This document shows positions 44,362 through 54,648 of a stretch of DNA of 64,000 bases, in pieces. Under the pieces are notes generated by a model, which saw nothing but the letters and a program-made list of their open reading frames with translations, was not told the DNA's origin and made no database searches. The stretch's first letter is position 1, and each line of letters starts with the position of its first letter. The translations under genes were made by a program, and so were the position numbers. The stretch comes from Prochlorococcus sp. AG-311-D23 (lineage in GTDB: Bacteria; Cyanobacteriota; Cyanobacteriia; PCC-6307; Cyanobiaceae): NCBI GenBank assembly GCA_003284445.1, contig QBVH01000007.1, positions 1-64,000 of the forward strand, given 5' to 3'.

Positions 44362-45630
44362 TTAATTAGGAAGGGTTATTTTTACTTTGTTTATTCTTGG
44401 ACCTTTCATGGAGATTATTTCAAAAACAACTTCATTATGAACGAACGTTTCTCCAGAGTTTGGGATTTCTTGAAGTTTTTCTAAAACAAATCCAGCAAGA
44501 GTGTAATGATCATCAGCTTCTGGCAATTTTAATTTAAGCTCTCTATTCAGTTCTATCACTTCTATCTCACCAGAAGTAAGCCATATTTTTTTTAAGTCAT
44601 CAAGAGATCTTAGCTCAGATTCTTTATTATCAAATTGAATCTCATCACCAACAATTTCACCAGTTAAGTCAGCTGATGTTATTAATCCTTCAGTTCCTCC
44701 ATATTCATCAACGACCAAGAGTAGTGGATTCCCATTTTTTATTAATGGAAGCAATTCGGCCAAAGTGGAAGTTTCTAAAACACGAACAACTGGTTTTATA
44801 TAAGGCTCTAAAGATGAGTTGGCTTGCATCTCACCTTTGGCTATTGGATCAGCAAGTTGCCTTAAATCTAAAACACCAAGAACATTATCAAGTGAATCAT
44901 CAATTACTAAGTATCTTGCATGACGAGTTTTATGAACTTCTTCCATCATTTGAGTAAAGGAAACTTCTCTTGGAAGAGTAACCATCCCTGACCTGGGAAC
45001 CATTACTTCTCTGACTTGTGTATCTCTTAAAGCAAAAACACCTTCAAGTATGTTTCTTTCATCAGGTTTTAATCCGGTTACGCCACCAGTTTCAATTAAT
45101 TTCTCTAATTCACCTGCAGAGAATGCAGCTGTCGTGAGACTTTCTGATTGAGTATTAAGTCCAAATAATCTAAGAATTAATAAAGCAAGTCCTTCTAGCA
45201 AAGAAAGGAATGGTGACATCCACTTTATCGCTGCTTCAATTAGGGGCGATAATTTCAGGGCAGCATTCTCTGTTTGATTGAGAACAAGTGCTTTTGGAAG
45301 CAGACCAGATATCAGAGTTGCTAAAAGTACAACAGTGATAAAAAGACCTAGATCTAAAAGATAGTTAACTGAAGCATTCTTTCCCCACCATTGACTTGCG
45401 AAATTTTGGCAGATCCAACCAATTGAAATTAATGAAATAGTTATTCCTAACTCTGCTATTAAAAGGGTTCTTCTCAGCCTTTTCTGCAGACGAATTATGG
45501 AATTGGAACCAGGGAGTCCATCTTCTACAAGTCTTTGAACCTTAGTTGAACGAAGTCGCAATATGGCAAATTGACCTGCATTGAAAAATGCTGGTATTAC
45601 AAGCAATATACAAAGAAGTAATAAACTCAT
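44362..45630 (-). CDS. HlyC/CorC family transporter (DUF21 + CBS domains)
   Basis: N-terminal TM region, LRDTQVREVMVPRSGMVTLP, LLVVDEYGGTEGLITSADLTGEIVG. Confidence 0.92.
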   Translation of the reverse strand: MSLLLLCILLVIPAFFNAGQFAILRLRSTKVQRLVEDGLPGSNSIIRLQKRLRRTLLIAELGITISLISIGWICQNFASQWWGKNASVNYLLDLGLFITVVLLATLISGLLPKALVLNQTENAALKLSPLIEAAIKWMSPFLSLLEGLALLILRLFGLNTQSESLTTAAFSAGELEKLIETGGVTGLKPDERNILEGVFALRDTQVREVMVPRSGMVTLPREVSFTQMMEEVHKTRHARYLVIDDSLDNVLGVLDLRQLADPIAKGEMQANSSLEPYIKPVVRVLETSTLAELLPLIKNGNPLLLVVDEYGGTEGLITSADLTGEIVGDEIQFDNKESELRSLDDLKKIWLTSGEIEVIELNRELKLKLPEADDHYTLAGFVLEKLQEIPNSGETFVHNEVVFEIISMKGPRINKVKITLPN

Positions 45631-45644
45631 TAATAATTTTTCTA

Positions 45645-45717
45645 TGGGGGTGGCGAGGATCGAACTCGCCTAAGGCGAATTATGAGTTCGCTGCATTCAC
45701 CAGATTGCTACACCCCC
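45645..45717 (-). tRNA. tRNA with CAT anticodon (Met, or Ile2 after lysidine modification)
   Basis: Minus-strand GGGGGTGTAGCAATCTGGTGAATGCAGCGAACTCATAATTCGCCTTAGGCGAGTTCGATCCTCGCCACCCCC+A; loop CTCATAA. Confidence 0.9.
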
Positions 45718-45827
45718 CAAAAAGGCAGAACTAAAACTTTTTTTGATAATAGTTAATTAGTTTGCCTAAAGTAAATATATATCTAATCCCACCAAGATGT
45801 TTAATAATTAAACTTGCATATAAAGAT

Positions 45828-46409
45828 ATGAACCCATTGAATCCTTCATTAGATGGAATAAAAGAAACTCTTTTAACTTTATTAGCTCAAAAAGCTTATA
45901 GGTTTGGCGATTTTTCTTTGGCTTCCGGAAAAAAAAGTTCTCATTACGTAAATTGCAAGCCAGTCTCTCTTTCAGGTCCAGGTCTCTTGTCGATAAGTTC
46001 ATTATTCCTGAAACAAATAAATAAAAGTGACAGTGGCGTAGCTGGATTGACTTTAGGTGCTGACCCACTTGTTAGTGGCGTTGTAATGTTGGCAGCTCAA
46101 TCAGGTATTGATTTAAACGGTTTAATAGTAAGGAAAGAAGCCAAAGGTCATGGGACTGGAGCATGGTTAGAAGGACCTTTGCCTCCAAAGGGTTCTGTGA
46201 TTACTGTCCTAGAGGATGTTGTTACGACTGGTGGCTCTTCTTTAAAAGCTGTTGAACAACTTAGAAATCAAGGGTATTTAGTTAAACAAGTACTAGCGAT
46301 AGTTGATAGAGAAGAAGGAGGCGTCGAGGCAATAACTAAAGCTGATTTAGAGTTAAATAGTCTTTTCTTTTTAAAAGAGATTGTTGAAAGAGCTAAAAGT
46401 TTACAATGA
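45828..46409 (+). CDS. pyrE: Orotate phosphoribosyltransferase
   Basis: [48 protein letters not shown] at 45828 preferred over the upstream ORF start at 45762. Confidence 0.92.
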   Translation: MNPLNPSLDGIKETLLTLLAQKAYRFGDFSLASGKKSSHYVNCKPVSLSGPGLLSISSLFLKQINKSDSGVAGLTLGADPLVSGVVMLAAQSGIDLNGLIVRKEAKGHGTGAWLEGPLPPKGSVITVLEDVVTTGGSSLKAVEQLRNQGYLVKQVLAIVDREEGGVEAITKADLELNSLFFLKEIVERAKSLQ

Positions 46410-47254
46410 CAGAAACTAAATCATTATTTTGGGATGAAACATTCCCTTCATTACTTCTCAAAGGTCCGGGGACTACTACTTTTTTACATGGTCAAACAAC
46501 CGCTGATGTTTTTGCTGAGAAAGAACTAGATAGAATATTCATGAGTTGTTGGCTATCAACGAAAGGATCTTTAAAAGCTGTATTAGAAATTCGACTTTCA
46601 GATGATATGGCTGAAATAATTATAATTTGCGGTGAAATCAATTCTATAATAGATGGATTTGAATCAGTGATATTCCCAGCCGATAAAGTTAAGTTAGAAG
46701 TTATAGATCCAATTAGAAGAAGACAAGAAATAAATAATAATAATTCATGGAAGGAGTCAAATTTTAGTTGGATTGATAATAATAATTTAATCTTAGACGG
46801 AATAAATAACTACACAAATGCTACTAAAGAAGAATTGGATGGCTGGAAAATAAGACAAGGAATACCTAGCCTTGATAAAGAGATAAATGGAGAGACTAAT
46901 CCTTATGAGTTAGGATTAGCAGATACTATAAACCTTGATAAAGGCTGTTATCTAGGTCAAGAGGCAATGGCAAAGTTCTTTAGGTCTAAATCTCTAAAAT
47001 ATCAACTTCGTTATTGGGAAGCTTATGGGGAAAATGATAATTTTAAAATTGGGCAAAATTTTTTTAATACTAATGAGAATGAAGGATATAAAAAAAGTGT
47101 AGGAGTTGTTACTTCTTCAATTAGGGTTAATGATAACTTTTTTAATGGGCTGGCTTTAATTAAGAAAAATTTTCTTGATCAGGATTTTTGTTTTTCTGAA
47201 AATGGTGACTCCATAACTTTAAAAAAACCAATCTCTTTTACTAATCCTTTTTGA
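46406..47254 (+). CDS. ygfZ: YgfZ/GcvT-like folate-binding protein
   Basis: [10 protein letters not shown] and [12 protein letters not shown] (YgfZ KGCYxGQE motif). Confidence 0.88.
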   Translation: MTETKSLFWDETFPSLLLKGPGTTTFLHGQTTADVFAEKELDRIFMSCWLSTKGSLKAVLEIRLSDDMAEIIIICGEINSIIDGFESVIFPADKVKLEVIDPIRRRQEINNNNSWKESNFSWIDNNNLILDGINNYTNATKEELDGWKIRQGIPSLDKEINGETNPYELGLADTINLDKGCYLGQEAMAKFFRSKSLKYQLRYWEAYGENDNFKIGQNFFNTNENEGYKKSVGVVTSSIRVNDNFFNGLALIKKNFLDQDFCFSENGDSITLKKPISFTNPF

Positions 47255-47272
47255 TCTACTTCTATATGCTTA

Positions 47273-48724
47273 CTAGTGATTTATTAACCATTTTGCAATC
47301 ATTAAGGTAGCGATACAATCATCACGATTATATTCAAAAATTGAATTTAAATTTCTAGAATACATTTTATTTATTTTACGTGATTTTTTCCATTGTCTCC
47401 ACCATAAAAGAGCTCTAGCTCCATCTACATTTGTTTGTTTCCATTCAAATCCTATCCATTCTGCGATTGATTTAAGACCATAATTTCTTACGGGAAGACA
47501 CCAGTATTCTCTAATTAATAAATGTATATCAATAAATCTTTTTTTCAATGCTTCAATTTCATGAGGATCAGCTCCTTGTCGCAATCCTAGCTTTAACAGA
47601 GATATTGGTTCTGTTTCCCCATAATGGATGATGGGATAGTCTCGATTAAGACTTAATTTTTTAGTTATTCTTTTCCATAGAAAACTTTCAGTGTTTTTTT
47701 CAACATTAAGTAATGGTGAATATTTAGTTTTTTCTAAACTTATTTCATTTTTTATATTTTTTGGTAATCGAATGAATCCATGCAAAAAGTCATGTTTAAT
47801 ATCTGGGTCAGATTCAATGTCATAAATATATAAACCCTTTGCTTTCTTTAAATTATTTAGTTCTATTTCTGGATTTAGTTTGATTGCCCTATTCGTCGAT
47901 TGAGATTGAGATTGTAAAATAATTTGTTTGGAAATATCACCATGTTGTGTTCCAAATATTTCAAGCTTTTCCTTTAATTTATAATGCTTGATCTTTGCAA
48001 GTTCCTCTATATTTTTTATGCCAATTTTATTTAATAAAAGTTGTCTTTTTGATCCAATCCCGCTAACTTCACTTAGGCTTCCTTCTTTAATTGCTACAGC
48101 ATCACAATCTTTTTTCCATGAACATATTGTGCATTTTTTTCTATTAGAGGTTATGGGTGGAGGAGTTATTGATTCAATATCTTTCTCTAGGTTTAATAAT
48201 GAATCTATTAAATCTGTGTTTATATTATCGCTTAACCTTATTTTTTCGACTTTGATCACTTCATTCTCTTTGTGTAATATTAACCCTTTTTGGACTTGAT
48301 TTTTTTGTAAATGATTTATTAATAAACCAGTCATTGCAAGTGTTAATTTATGCTCTCTAGTAATCTTTTTACCTTGCCTAGCTAATATAGGTTGATATGA
48401 AAAATTCCCCCAAATACTGTGTCCTGATGTCTTCCTTAGTATCGGTAAATTTGCTTTGATAATTCTATTTTTTATTAGTGGATATTTAATTCTTACTCCA
48501 TAAGCGATATTTTTCCCCTCTTCACAAGCTTGAATTCCTATCCCATAACTTTTTTGTGAGAGATTATGAAAGCAGTCGATTTGATGATTTAATTGAAGTG
48601 TGCTATGGGCCGTCCACAATTTTTTTTGTTTATCACCATAAATATCAAGCCATGCTTTTCTTCTGCATCTAATCCAACTCCTTAAAAGGTGATCGTTAAT
48701 TGGTTTGGATTTATTACATTTCAT
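47273..48724 (-). CDS. TM0106/RecB-family putative nuclease with C-terminal RNase H-like domain
   Basis: WIRCRRKAWLDIYG, KCTICSWKKDC, HhH region VSGIGSKRQLLLNKIGIKNIEELAKI, YIYDIESDP and YNRDDCIATLMIAKWL. Confidence 0.8.
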   Translation of the reverse strand: MKCNKSKPINDHLLRSWIRCRRKAWLDIYGDKQKKLWTAHSTLQLNHQIDCFHNLSQKSYGIGIQACEEGKNIAYGVRIKYPLIKNRIIKANLPILRKTSGHSIWGNFSYQPILARQGKKITREHKLTLAMTGLLINHLQKNQVQKGLILHKENEVIKVEKIRLSDNINTDLIDSLLNLEKDIESITPPPITSNRKKCTICSWKKDCDAVAIKEGSLSEVSGIGSKRQLLLNKIGIKNIEELAKIKHYKLKEKLEIFGTQHGDISKQIILQSQSQSTNRAIKLNPEIELNNLKKAKGLYIYDIESDPDIKHDFLHGFIRLPKNIKNEISLEKTKYSPLLNVEKNTESFLWKRITKKLSLNRDYPIIHYGETEPISLLKLGLRQGADPHEIEALKKRFIDIHLLIREYWCLPVRNYGLKSIAEWIGFEWKQTNVDGARALLWWRQWKKSRKINKMYSRNLNSIFEYNRDDCIATLMIAKWLINH

Positions 48725-48776
48725 ACTTAGAGAATAATCCGCATTTCTTTAAGAACAAAGTTTCTCAAATATAAAG

Positions 48777-50237
48777 ATGAAAAAGAAAAAGTTGAATCTC
48801 ACTAAGGAGAAAATTTCTTTCGGAACAGATGGATGGAGAGGGATATTAGGCGTTGACTTCACTTTGGAAAGATTACTTAAAGTTGCAGCAGCAGCAGCTC
48901 AACAGCTTGCTTATGTGAGAGAGAAAAAAAATAATAAAATAATCATTGGTTACGACCGACGTTTCTTAGCAGAGGAGATGGCTGAGGCGGTCGCATCTGC
49001 AGTTAGAGGAGTTGATTTAGTCCCTTTGTTGGCTTCTTCCGCGCTGCCAACTCCCTCTTGTAGCTGGGGGATCGTTGAAGAAAGTGCACTTGGTGCACTA
49101 GTGATTACAGCAAGTCATAACCCATGCGAATGGTTGGGGTTGAAAATTAAAGGCCCTTTTGGAGGCTCAGTTGACAGCTCTTTTACCGATTTTGTCCAAA
49201 AAAGATTAGATGCTGGAGGGATATCAATTCCAATCGAAGGTGCAACCGAGCGAGTTGATTTTCGAAAACAACATCTTTTGGGGATTAGTCAGAAATTTGA
49301 CATGCCTTTGATTTCTGATGGTTTGAGGAAATTAGGTGTGAAAATATTTGTCGATCCAATGCATGGATCTGCTGCAGGATGCATGTCTGAATTATTTGGC
49401 CTCGATAGTGAAGAGCTTATTTATGAAATAAGAACTAAAAGAGACCCCTGTTTTGGTGGGAATCCTCCAGAACCTATGAAGGCTTACGTGTCAAAATTAA
49501 TACAAGAAGTTCAGGATGAATTCCAGGCAGGAAAGTTTTCCATGGGCCTGGTTTTTGATGGAGATGGAGATCGAATTGCGGCAATAGATGAAAAAGGTAG
49601 ATATTGCAATACGCAGTTATTAATGCCTGTCCTGATAGATCATTTGGCAAGAGTTAGAAATATGCCTGGTTGCGTTGTTAAAACTGTAAGTGGCTCGGAC
49701 TTGATGAAATTGGTTGCGGATGATTTGGGCAGAGAAGTGCTTGAAAAGCCTGTTGGGTTTAAATATATTGCTGAAGAAATGCTTTCAAGAGAAGTTCTTA
49801 TTGGAGGAGAGGAGTCAGGGGGAGTTGGGTTTGGACACCACTTGCCAGAACGTGATGCTTTGTTTACCGCTTTGCTTTTGATGGAGTCAATAGTTGCTGA
49901 TGGTAAATGTTTAGGTGAGAAAATAGATTCTCTTCATGCTCGTTTTGGTAAGAGTCATTTCGAACGTATTGATTTAACTCTCAAAGACATGGAGATGAGA
50001 AGGAACGTGAAAGACTTTTTGAAACAGAAAACCCCATCTTCAATTGGTCATAAATCAGTTTTAGAGGTTATTTCAACTGATGGAATAAAACTCATACTTG
50101 ATAAAAGTCATTGGCTGATGTTCCGTTTCTCTGGAACAGAGCCTCTTTTAAGAATTTATTGTGAAGCGCCATCAATCGCAGAGGTTAATTCAACTTTGTA
50201 TTATGCAAAGCAACTAATAGACAATATTTTTGAATAA
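48777..50237 (+). CDS. Phosphoglucomutase/phosphomannomutase family protein
   Basis: GTDGWRG, ALVITASHNPCEWLGLKIK, VFDGDGDRIAAID, RFSGTEPLLRIYCEA. Confidence 0.95.
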   Translation: MKKKKLNLTKEKISFGTDGWRGILGVDFTLERLLKVAAAAAQQLAYVREKKNNKIIIGYDRRFLAEEMAEAVASAVRGVDLVPLLASSALPTPSCSWGIVEESALGALVITASHNPCEWLGLKIKGPFGGSVDSSFTDFVQKRLDAGGISIPIEGATERVDFRKQHLLGISQKFDMPLISDGLRKLGVKIFVDPMHGSAAGCMSELFGLDSEELIYEIRTKRDPCFGGNPPEPMKAYVSKLIQEVQDEFQAGKFSMGLVFDGDGDRIAAIDEKGRYCNTQLLMPVLIDHLARVRNMPGCVVKTVSGSDLMKLVADDLGREVLEKPVGFKYIAEEMLSREVLIGGEESGGVGFGHHLPERDALFTALLLMESIVADGKCLGEKIDSLHARFGKSHFERIDLTLKDMEMRRNVKDFLKQKTPSSIGHKSVLEVISTDGIKLILDKSHWLMFRFSGTEPLLRIYCEAPSIAEVNSTLYYAKQLIDNIFE

Positions 50238-50820
50238 TCTCTCTCTGGTAATTGCTAGTGGCAATAAGGGTAAAATCGGAGAATTTAAAAAACTTTTGGA
50301 CGGTTTTCCTTTTGATTTATTGACTCAACCTGTTGGATTTGAGATTGAGGAAACAGGCAAAACATTTATGGAAAATGCAAGAATCAAGGCCATGGCTGTC
50401 AGTCAAGCAACAGGTAATTTGTCCCTAGCCGACGACTCTGGATTAAGTGTTGAGGCTCTTGGAGGGGCTCCAGGTATTTATTCTTCTAGGTATGCAAGTT
50501 CAGATAAGCAAAGAATTGAAAAACTATTAGCCGAGTTGAAACCTTTCTCAAATAGAAAAGCTAAATTTGAATGTGCATTATGTATTGCTAGTGGAGAAAA
50601 AGTGTTGATAGAAGTTTCAGGCTTTTGCGAAGGTCTAATAACTTTTTGCCCGAAAGGGAACAATGGGTTTGGTTATGATCCGATTTTTGAAGTTTCTGGA
50701 TTAGGCAAGACTTATGCAGAAATGGACCACGAAAAAAAGAAGCATATTGGTCACAGGGGTAATGCATTCAAAATGCTCACCCCAGAGTTGAAAAAGCTAT
50801 TAACTTCTATAGAGAATTAG
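50230..50820 (+). CDS. rdgB: Non-canonical purine NTP pyrophosphatase (Ham1/RdgB)
   Basis: VIASGNKGKIGEFKKLL, LADDSGLSVEALGGAPGIYSSRYA, GNNGFGYDPIFEV. Confidence 0.96.
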   Translation: MNNLSLVIASGNKGKIGEFKKLLDGFPFDLLTQPVGFEIEETGKTFMENARIKAMAVSQATGNLSLADDSGLSVEALGGAPGIYSSRYASSDKQRIEKLLAELKPFSNRKAKFECALCIASGEKVLIEVSGFCEGLITFCPKGNNGFGYDPIFEVSGLGKTYAEMDHEKKKHIGHRGNAFKMLTPELKKLLTSIEN

Positions 50821-50850
50821 CTTTTATTGGTAAGTAATTTTTTTAGTCTT

Positions 50851-52344
50851 TTAGTTATCAACCCAGCTTCCGTGTAATCCATGAGGGATTGAGATAGGAA
50901 CTTCAAGAATTGCTTTTTCTGTCAGATTTTTAGAGTCAAGGATTATTAAATCAGTTCCAGATCTAATACTGTTCCATACCAATACAACAACCCATCCATC
51001 GTCTTCTTCAGATTTTGATTCTTGGGATGGAATAAATATAGGTTCACTTACAAAACCTCTTGGAGCAGCACTCCAACTTGTTTCTTTATTGTTAGATAAA
51101 TCGATTTTTTTTATAGCTTGAAGTGGCCCATTCCCTTCTTTCTCTTCTGCAGTTGCCATCCAACTGAAGCGGGCCTTTAATCCTTCGAAATGAGGATTGA
51201 CCATTGCAAATTCACAACATTGATTGCTTATTGTTGAACAGGTAAATGTATTTTCTATTGGATTGATTTCACTTCTTTTCAAAATTCCCTCTGGTAAAAG
51301 ATCAAAATCAATTTCTCTGAAATTATCCTCGGGTCCAATACTAGGAAAATCATCATAAAAAATACTTTCAATATTGATTTTTTCATTATCTTCCCATGCA
51401 TTTAGATGATGAAAAACAAAACCCTTGGGAGCATCAACTGATTTTGGAGGTTGGCCAGCAAATTTACCAGAGTCCCTTGGAATTAATAAAAACTTTGGAG
51501 TCCCATCGGGTTTAGAAGCTAAGCATTGTGCGGCTCCTTTTTGTCCAAGTAGGAACGGGAGAGGATTAAAACTAATAGCATTTTGGAGAAATATTGCCCA
51601 GTTTGGAGTTATGGCAAAATCATGCAAGAAAGCAAATCCATTAAAAGAATCTTTTCTATCACTTAAAAGAGAACCAATATTTTCTCCCTCTGTGGAAAAT
51701 TCCATCAATCTAATTGTGCTTTTAGGACCTGTAGAGACACCAAAAGTGACCATTCTTTGATCTTTGTGATGGCCAGGATCAAATCGTGGGTGAGCACTAA
51801 ATGCCTCTCCTTTTTTTAAAACTCCTTTTAAATCGGATAAACCATTGGTCTCAAGGGTATTAGGATTTAGTGAATATGGACTGGATGCTTCCCATAAAGC
51901 TAGTAAATCATCTCCAAGTTTTACTACGTGAGTATTGGCAATATTTTTTAGCCTTACATCAAGAGCATTAGCTAATACCCCGCCTTCCTTTTGAGTTCCA
52001 AATACACCTCGGTATAGAAATTTTTTGGATTTTTCTTCTTCTGCCCATTCCTTTGTTCGAACAAAACGATTTGTCAGGTTTATTTTTCCATTTTCAAATT
52101 TGAAGGCAGCAATCATGCCATCTCCATCAAATGGATGATGTACCCATCTCCCGCCTCTTTCTAATCTACCTGGCCCATTTCTATAAAAGGTGCCAGAAAT
52201 TTGTTCAGGAATAGATCCTTTTACCAGTTTGAGTTCAGCGTGATCTAATTCTTTTTCAACATTGCAATATGCACTTGACCAATCTTCTTTGTTGAAGATC
52301 GTTTGCTGTGGTGAGGTTTCTCTTTTTAAATAACTAACTGCCAC
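50851..52344 (-). CDS. Carotenoid/apocarotenoid oxygenase family protein (RPE65-like)
   Basis: GTFYRNGPGRLERGGRWVHHPFDGDGMIAAF, SAHPRFDP, FLHDFAIT, VFHHLNAWED, PHGLHGSWV (iron-ligand His pattern). Confidence 0.93.
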   Translation of the reverse strand: MAVSYLKRETSPQQTIFNKEDWSSAYCNVEKELDHAELKLVKGSIPEQISGTFYRNGPGRLERGGRWVHHPFDGDGMIAAFKFENGKINLTNRFVRTKEWAEEEKSKKFLYRGVFGTQKEGGVLANALDVRLKNIANTHVVKLGDDLLALWEASSPYSLNPNTLETNGLSDLKGVLKKGEAFSAHPRFDPGHHKDQRMVTFGVSTGPKSTIRLMEFSTEGENIGSLLSDRKDSFNGFAFLHDFAITPNWAIFLQNAISFNPLPFLLGQKGAAQCLASKPDGTPKFLLIPRDSGKFAGQPPKSVDAPKGFVFHHLNAWEDNEKINIESIFYDDFPSIGPEDNFREIDFDLLPEGILKRSEINPIENTFTCSTISNQCCEFAMVNPHFEGLKARFSWMATAEEKEGNGPLQAIKKIDLSNNKETSWSAAPRGFVSEPIFIPSQESKSEEDDGWVVVLVWNSIRSGTDLIILDSKNLTEKAILEVPISIPHGLHGSWVDN

Positions 52345-52433
52345 TATTTTTCTTAGATTGAAACTTGATTTTCGCTTAAACTTCTTACTTTTGCGAGCTC
52401 AAGGTCAAAATGATTTATTTAAATATGGATTGT

Positions 52434-53045
52434 TTATTGACCAGCCTGTTCAAGAACTCCTTTACTGCTTGGAATTTGACTTGATCTTCTAGGGTCAATT
52501 TCAGTAGCCATCCGAAGAGCTCTTGCAAAAGATTTGAAAGTAGCCTCGATTATGTGGTGAGTATTATTTCCCGCAAGTTGCCTGATGTGGAGAGTTAACC
52601 CACCATTACTCACAACAGCACCAAAAAATTCTTTAACCAACTCAGTATCATAATTGCCCACTTTTTGAGAAGGAATATCCAAATTAAAACTTAAATGTGG
52701 CCGACCGGAACAATCAACTACAACTTGAATAAGAGCTTCATCAAGCGGAGCTAAAAAATGACCAAAGCGTTTTATTCCAATTCGATCACCTAATGCTTTT
52801 GATAAAGCTTGTCCAATAGCAATCCCAACATCTTCATTGCTGTGATGATCGTCTATGTGAGTATCTCCATTAGCTCTCACTTCAATATCAAATAATCCAT
52901 GACTGGATAATTGTTGGATCATATGGTCGAGAAAACCAATCCCTGTATTTGAACTGCATTTCCCAGAACCATCAAGATCAATTTTCACAAAAACATCAGT
53001 TTCCTTAGTTTTCCGGCTAATATTACAGGCCCTAGTTTTTTTCAT
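52434..53045 (-). CDS. hisB: Imidazoleglycerol-phosphate dehydratase
   Basis: [53 protein letters not shown]. Confidence 0.97.
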   Translation of the reverse strand: MKKTRACNISRKTKETDVFVKIDLDGSGKCSSNTGIGFLDHMIQQLSSHGLFDIEVRANGDTHIDDHHSNEDVGIAIGQALSKALGDRIGIKRFGHFLAPLDEALIQVVVDCSGRPHLSFNLDIPSQKVGNYDTELVKEFFGAVVSNGGLTLHIRQLAGNNTHHIIEATFKSFARALRMATEIDPRRSSQIPSSKGVLEQAGQ

Positions 53046-53075
53046 ATTTGATTGGCAATTTGAGTTTGCTTGAAA

Positions 53076-53858
53076 TTACATTCCATTGATGCAATAACCT
53101 GCATCAACATAAACAGTTTGTCCTGATATACCACTAGAGAGATCGCTAAGCAAGAAAGCAGCTGTATTACCCACCTCGATTTGAGTAACGGTTCTCCTAA
53201 GGGGAGCTTTTTCTTCGACGTTATGAATCATGTCCAGAATTCCTCCAATAGCTGAACTCGCTAGAGTTCTTATTGGTCCAGCACTAATAGCATTCACTCG
53301 AACCTGCTTTTCAGGACCAAGTTCTTCCGAAAGATATCTAACGGATGCCTCCAAAGCTGCTTTTGCAACTCCCATTACGTTGTAATTGGGAATAGCTCTT
53401 TCTGCTCCCAAATAAGTCAAGGTGACTACGCCTGCACCTTTACTGAATAGAGGTTTTGCATATTTACATAGTGGGGCAAGTGAGTAAGCACTAATTTCTA
53501 AGGCTCTTGAAAAGCCCTCTGAAGAAGTTGCACTGTAATTACCTACTAATTCTTCTTTCCCGGCAAAGGCTAGACAGTGAACTAATCCATCAAGCTGGCC
53601 CCATTGATTTTTAATGGCTTCAAAAACTTCTTCAATTTGAGAAGAGTTTTGAACATTAAGTGGCAAGAAGAGGCTTGGATTTAACGGAGAAGTAAGTTCT
53701 TTTACTTTCGCTTCGAATCTACCTTTTTCATCGGGCAAATATGTAATTCCTAGTTCAGCTCCAGCTGCTTTTAACTGTTGTGCAATCCCCCAGGCAATTG
53801 ATCTATTGTTTGCTATTCCTGTAACAAGGATTTTTTTGCCACTAAGATCGAGAAGCAT
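53076..53858 (-). CDS. fabI: Enoyl-[acyl-carrier-protein] reductase (NADH)
   Basis: KILVTGIANNRSIAWGIAQQLKAAGAELGITY, YNVMGVAKAALEASVRYL, NAISAGPIRTLASSAI. Confidence 0.97.
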   Translation of the reverse strand: MLLDLSGKKILVTGIANNRSIAWGIAQQLKAAGAELGITYLPDEKGRFEAKVKELTSPLNPSLFLPLNVQNSSQIEEVFEAIKNQWGQLDGLVHCLAFAGKEELVGNYSATSSEGFSRALEISAYSLAPLCKYAKPLFSKGAGVVTLTYLGAERAIPNYNVMGVAKAALEASVRYLSEELGPEKQVRVNAISAGPIRTLASSAIGGILDMIHNVEEKAPLRRTVTQIEVGNTAAFLLSDLSSGISGQTVYVDAGYCINGM

Positions 53859-53977
53859 CTTTCGGACTCATTTGGTTAGTATTTCTAATTGTCCCTTATT
53901 TAGGGCTAAGACTCATAGTTAAATGAATATATAGTTAAAAGTTCTGTAATCCATTTTCCTCCAAAAGTATAAGAATC

Positions 53978-54598
53978 ATGGTCCGAACAGCCTCAACAAT
54001 GCTTCCTTTAGGAACTCAATTACCTGCTTTTGAGTTAGGTGTGGTTTCAGGAGTGAAGCTTTCTCCGGATGATTATTTAAAAGGTCTTAGTCATATCAGT
54101 AATTTTGAATTAACAAAAAGACCATTGTTTTTGATGGTGATATGCGCTCATTGTCCATTTGTTAAACATGTAGAAAGTGGAATCACAAATTTATTCAATT
54201 CTTTTGGTGATGATGTTCAATTTTTGGCTATTTCTAGCAATAGCGTGAAAACACACCCGCAAGACGCGCCAGAATTATTAGCATCTCAAGCTAATCAACT
54301 GGGATGGAAGTTTCCGTATTTATTTGATTCTGATCAGAAATTAGCAAAGGCGCTTAAAGCTGCATGTACGCCCGATTTTTATATTTTTTGGCCTTCTCCA
54401 GATGGAGGCTCAACATTGAGATACAGGGGACAAATGGACGAAAGTCGGCCTGGCAATGAAATACCTGTTTCTGGTGATGATATTCGTCTAGCATTCAGAT
54501 CATTATTAAATGGAGAAGATATTTCAGCTAATCAAAAACCCTCTATTGGTTGCAACATCAAATGGCATCCTGGTATGGAGCCTGAATGGTTTGGATGA
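53978..54598 (+). CDS. Thioredoxin/peroxiredoxin-like family protein
   Basis: MVICAHCPFVKHVESGI, SSNSVKTHPQDAP, CTPDFYIF, redoxin fold. Confidence 0.85.
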   Translation: MVRTASTMLPLGTQLPAFELGVVSGVKLSPDDYLKGLSHISNFELTKRPLFLMVICAHCPFVKHVESGITNLFNSFGDDVQFLAISSNSVKTHPQDAPELLASQANQLGWKFPYLFDSDQKLAKALKAACTPDFYIFWPSPDGGSTLRYRGQMDESRPGNEIPVSGDDIRLAFRSLLNGEDISANQKPSIGCNIKWHPGMEPEWFG

Positions 54599-54648
54599 AT
54601 TAATGAGTTTTTTTGATTGTTCATCGTTGCAACTTAATTTAAATAGTT

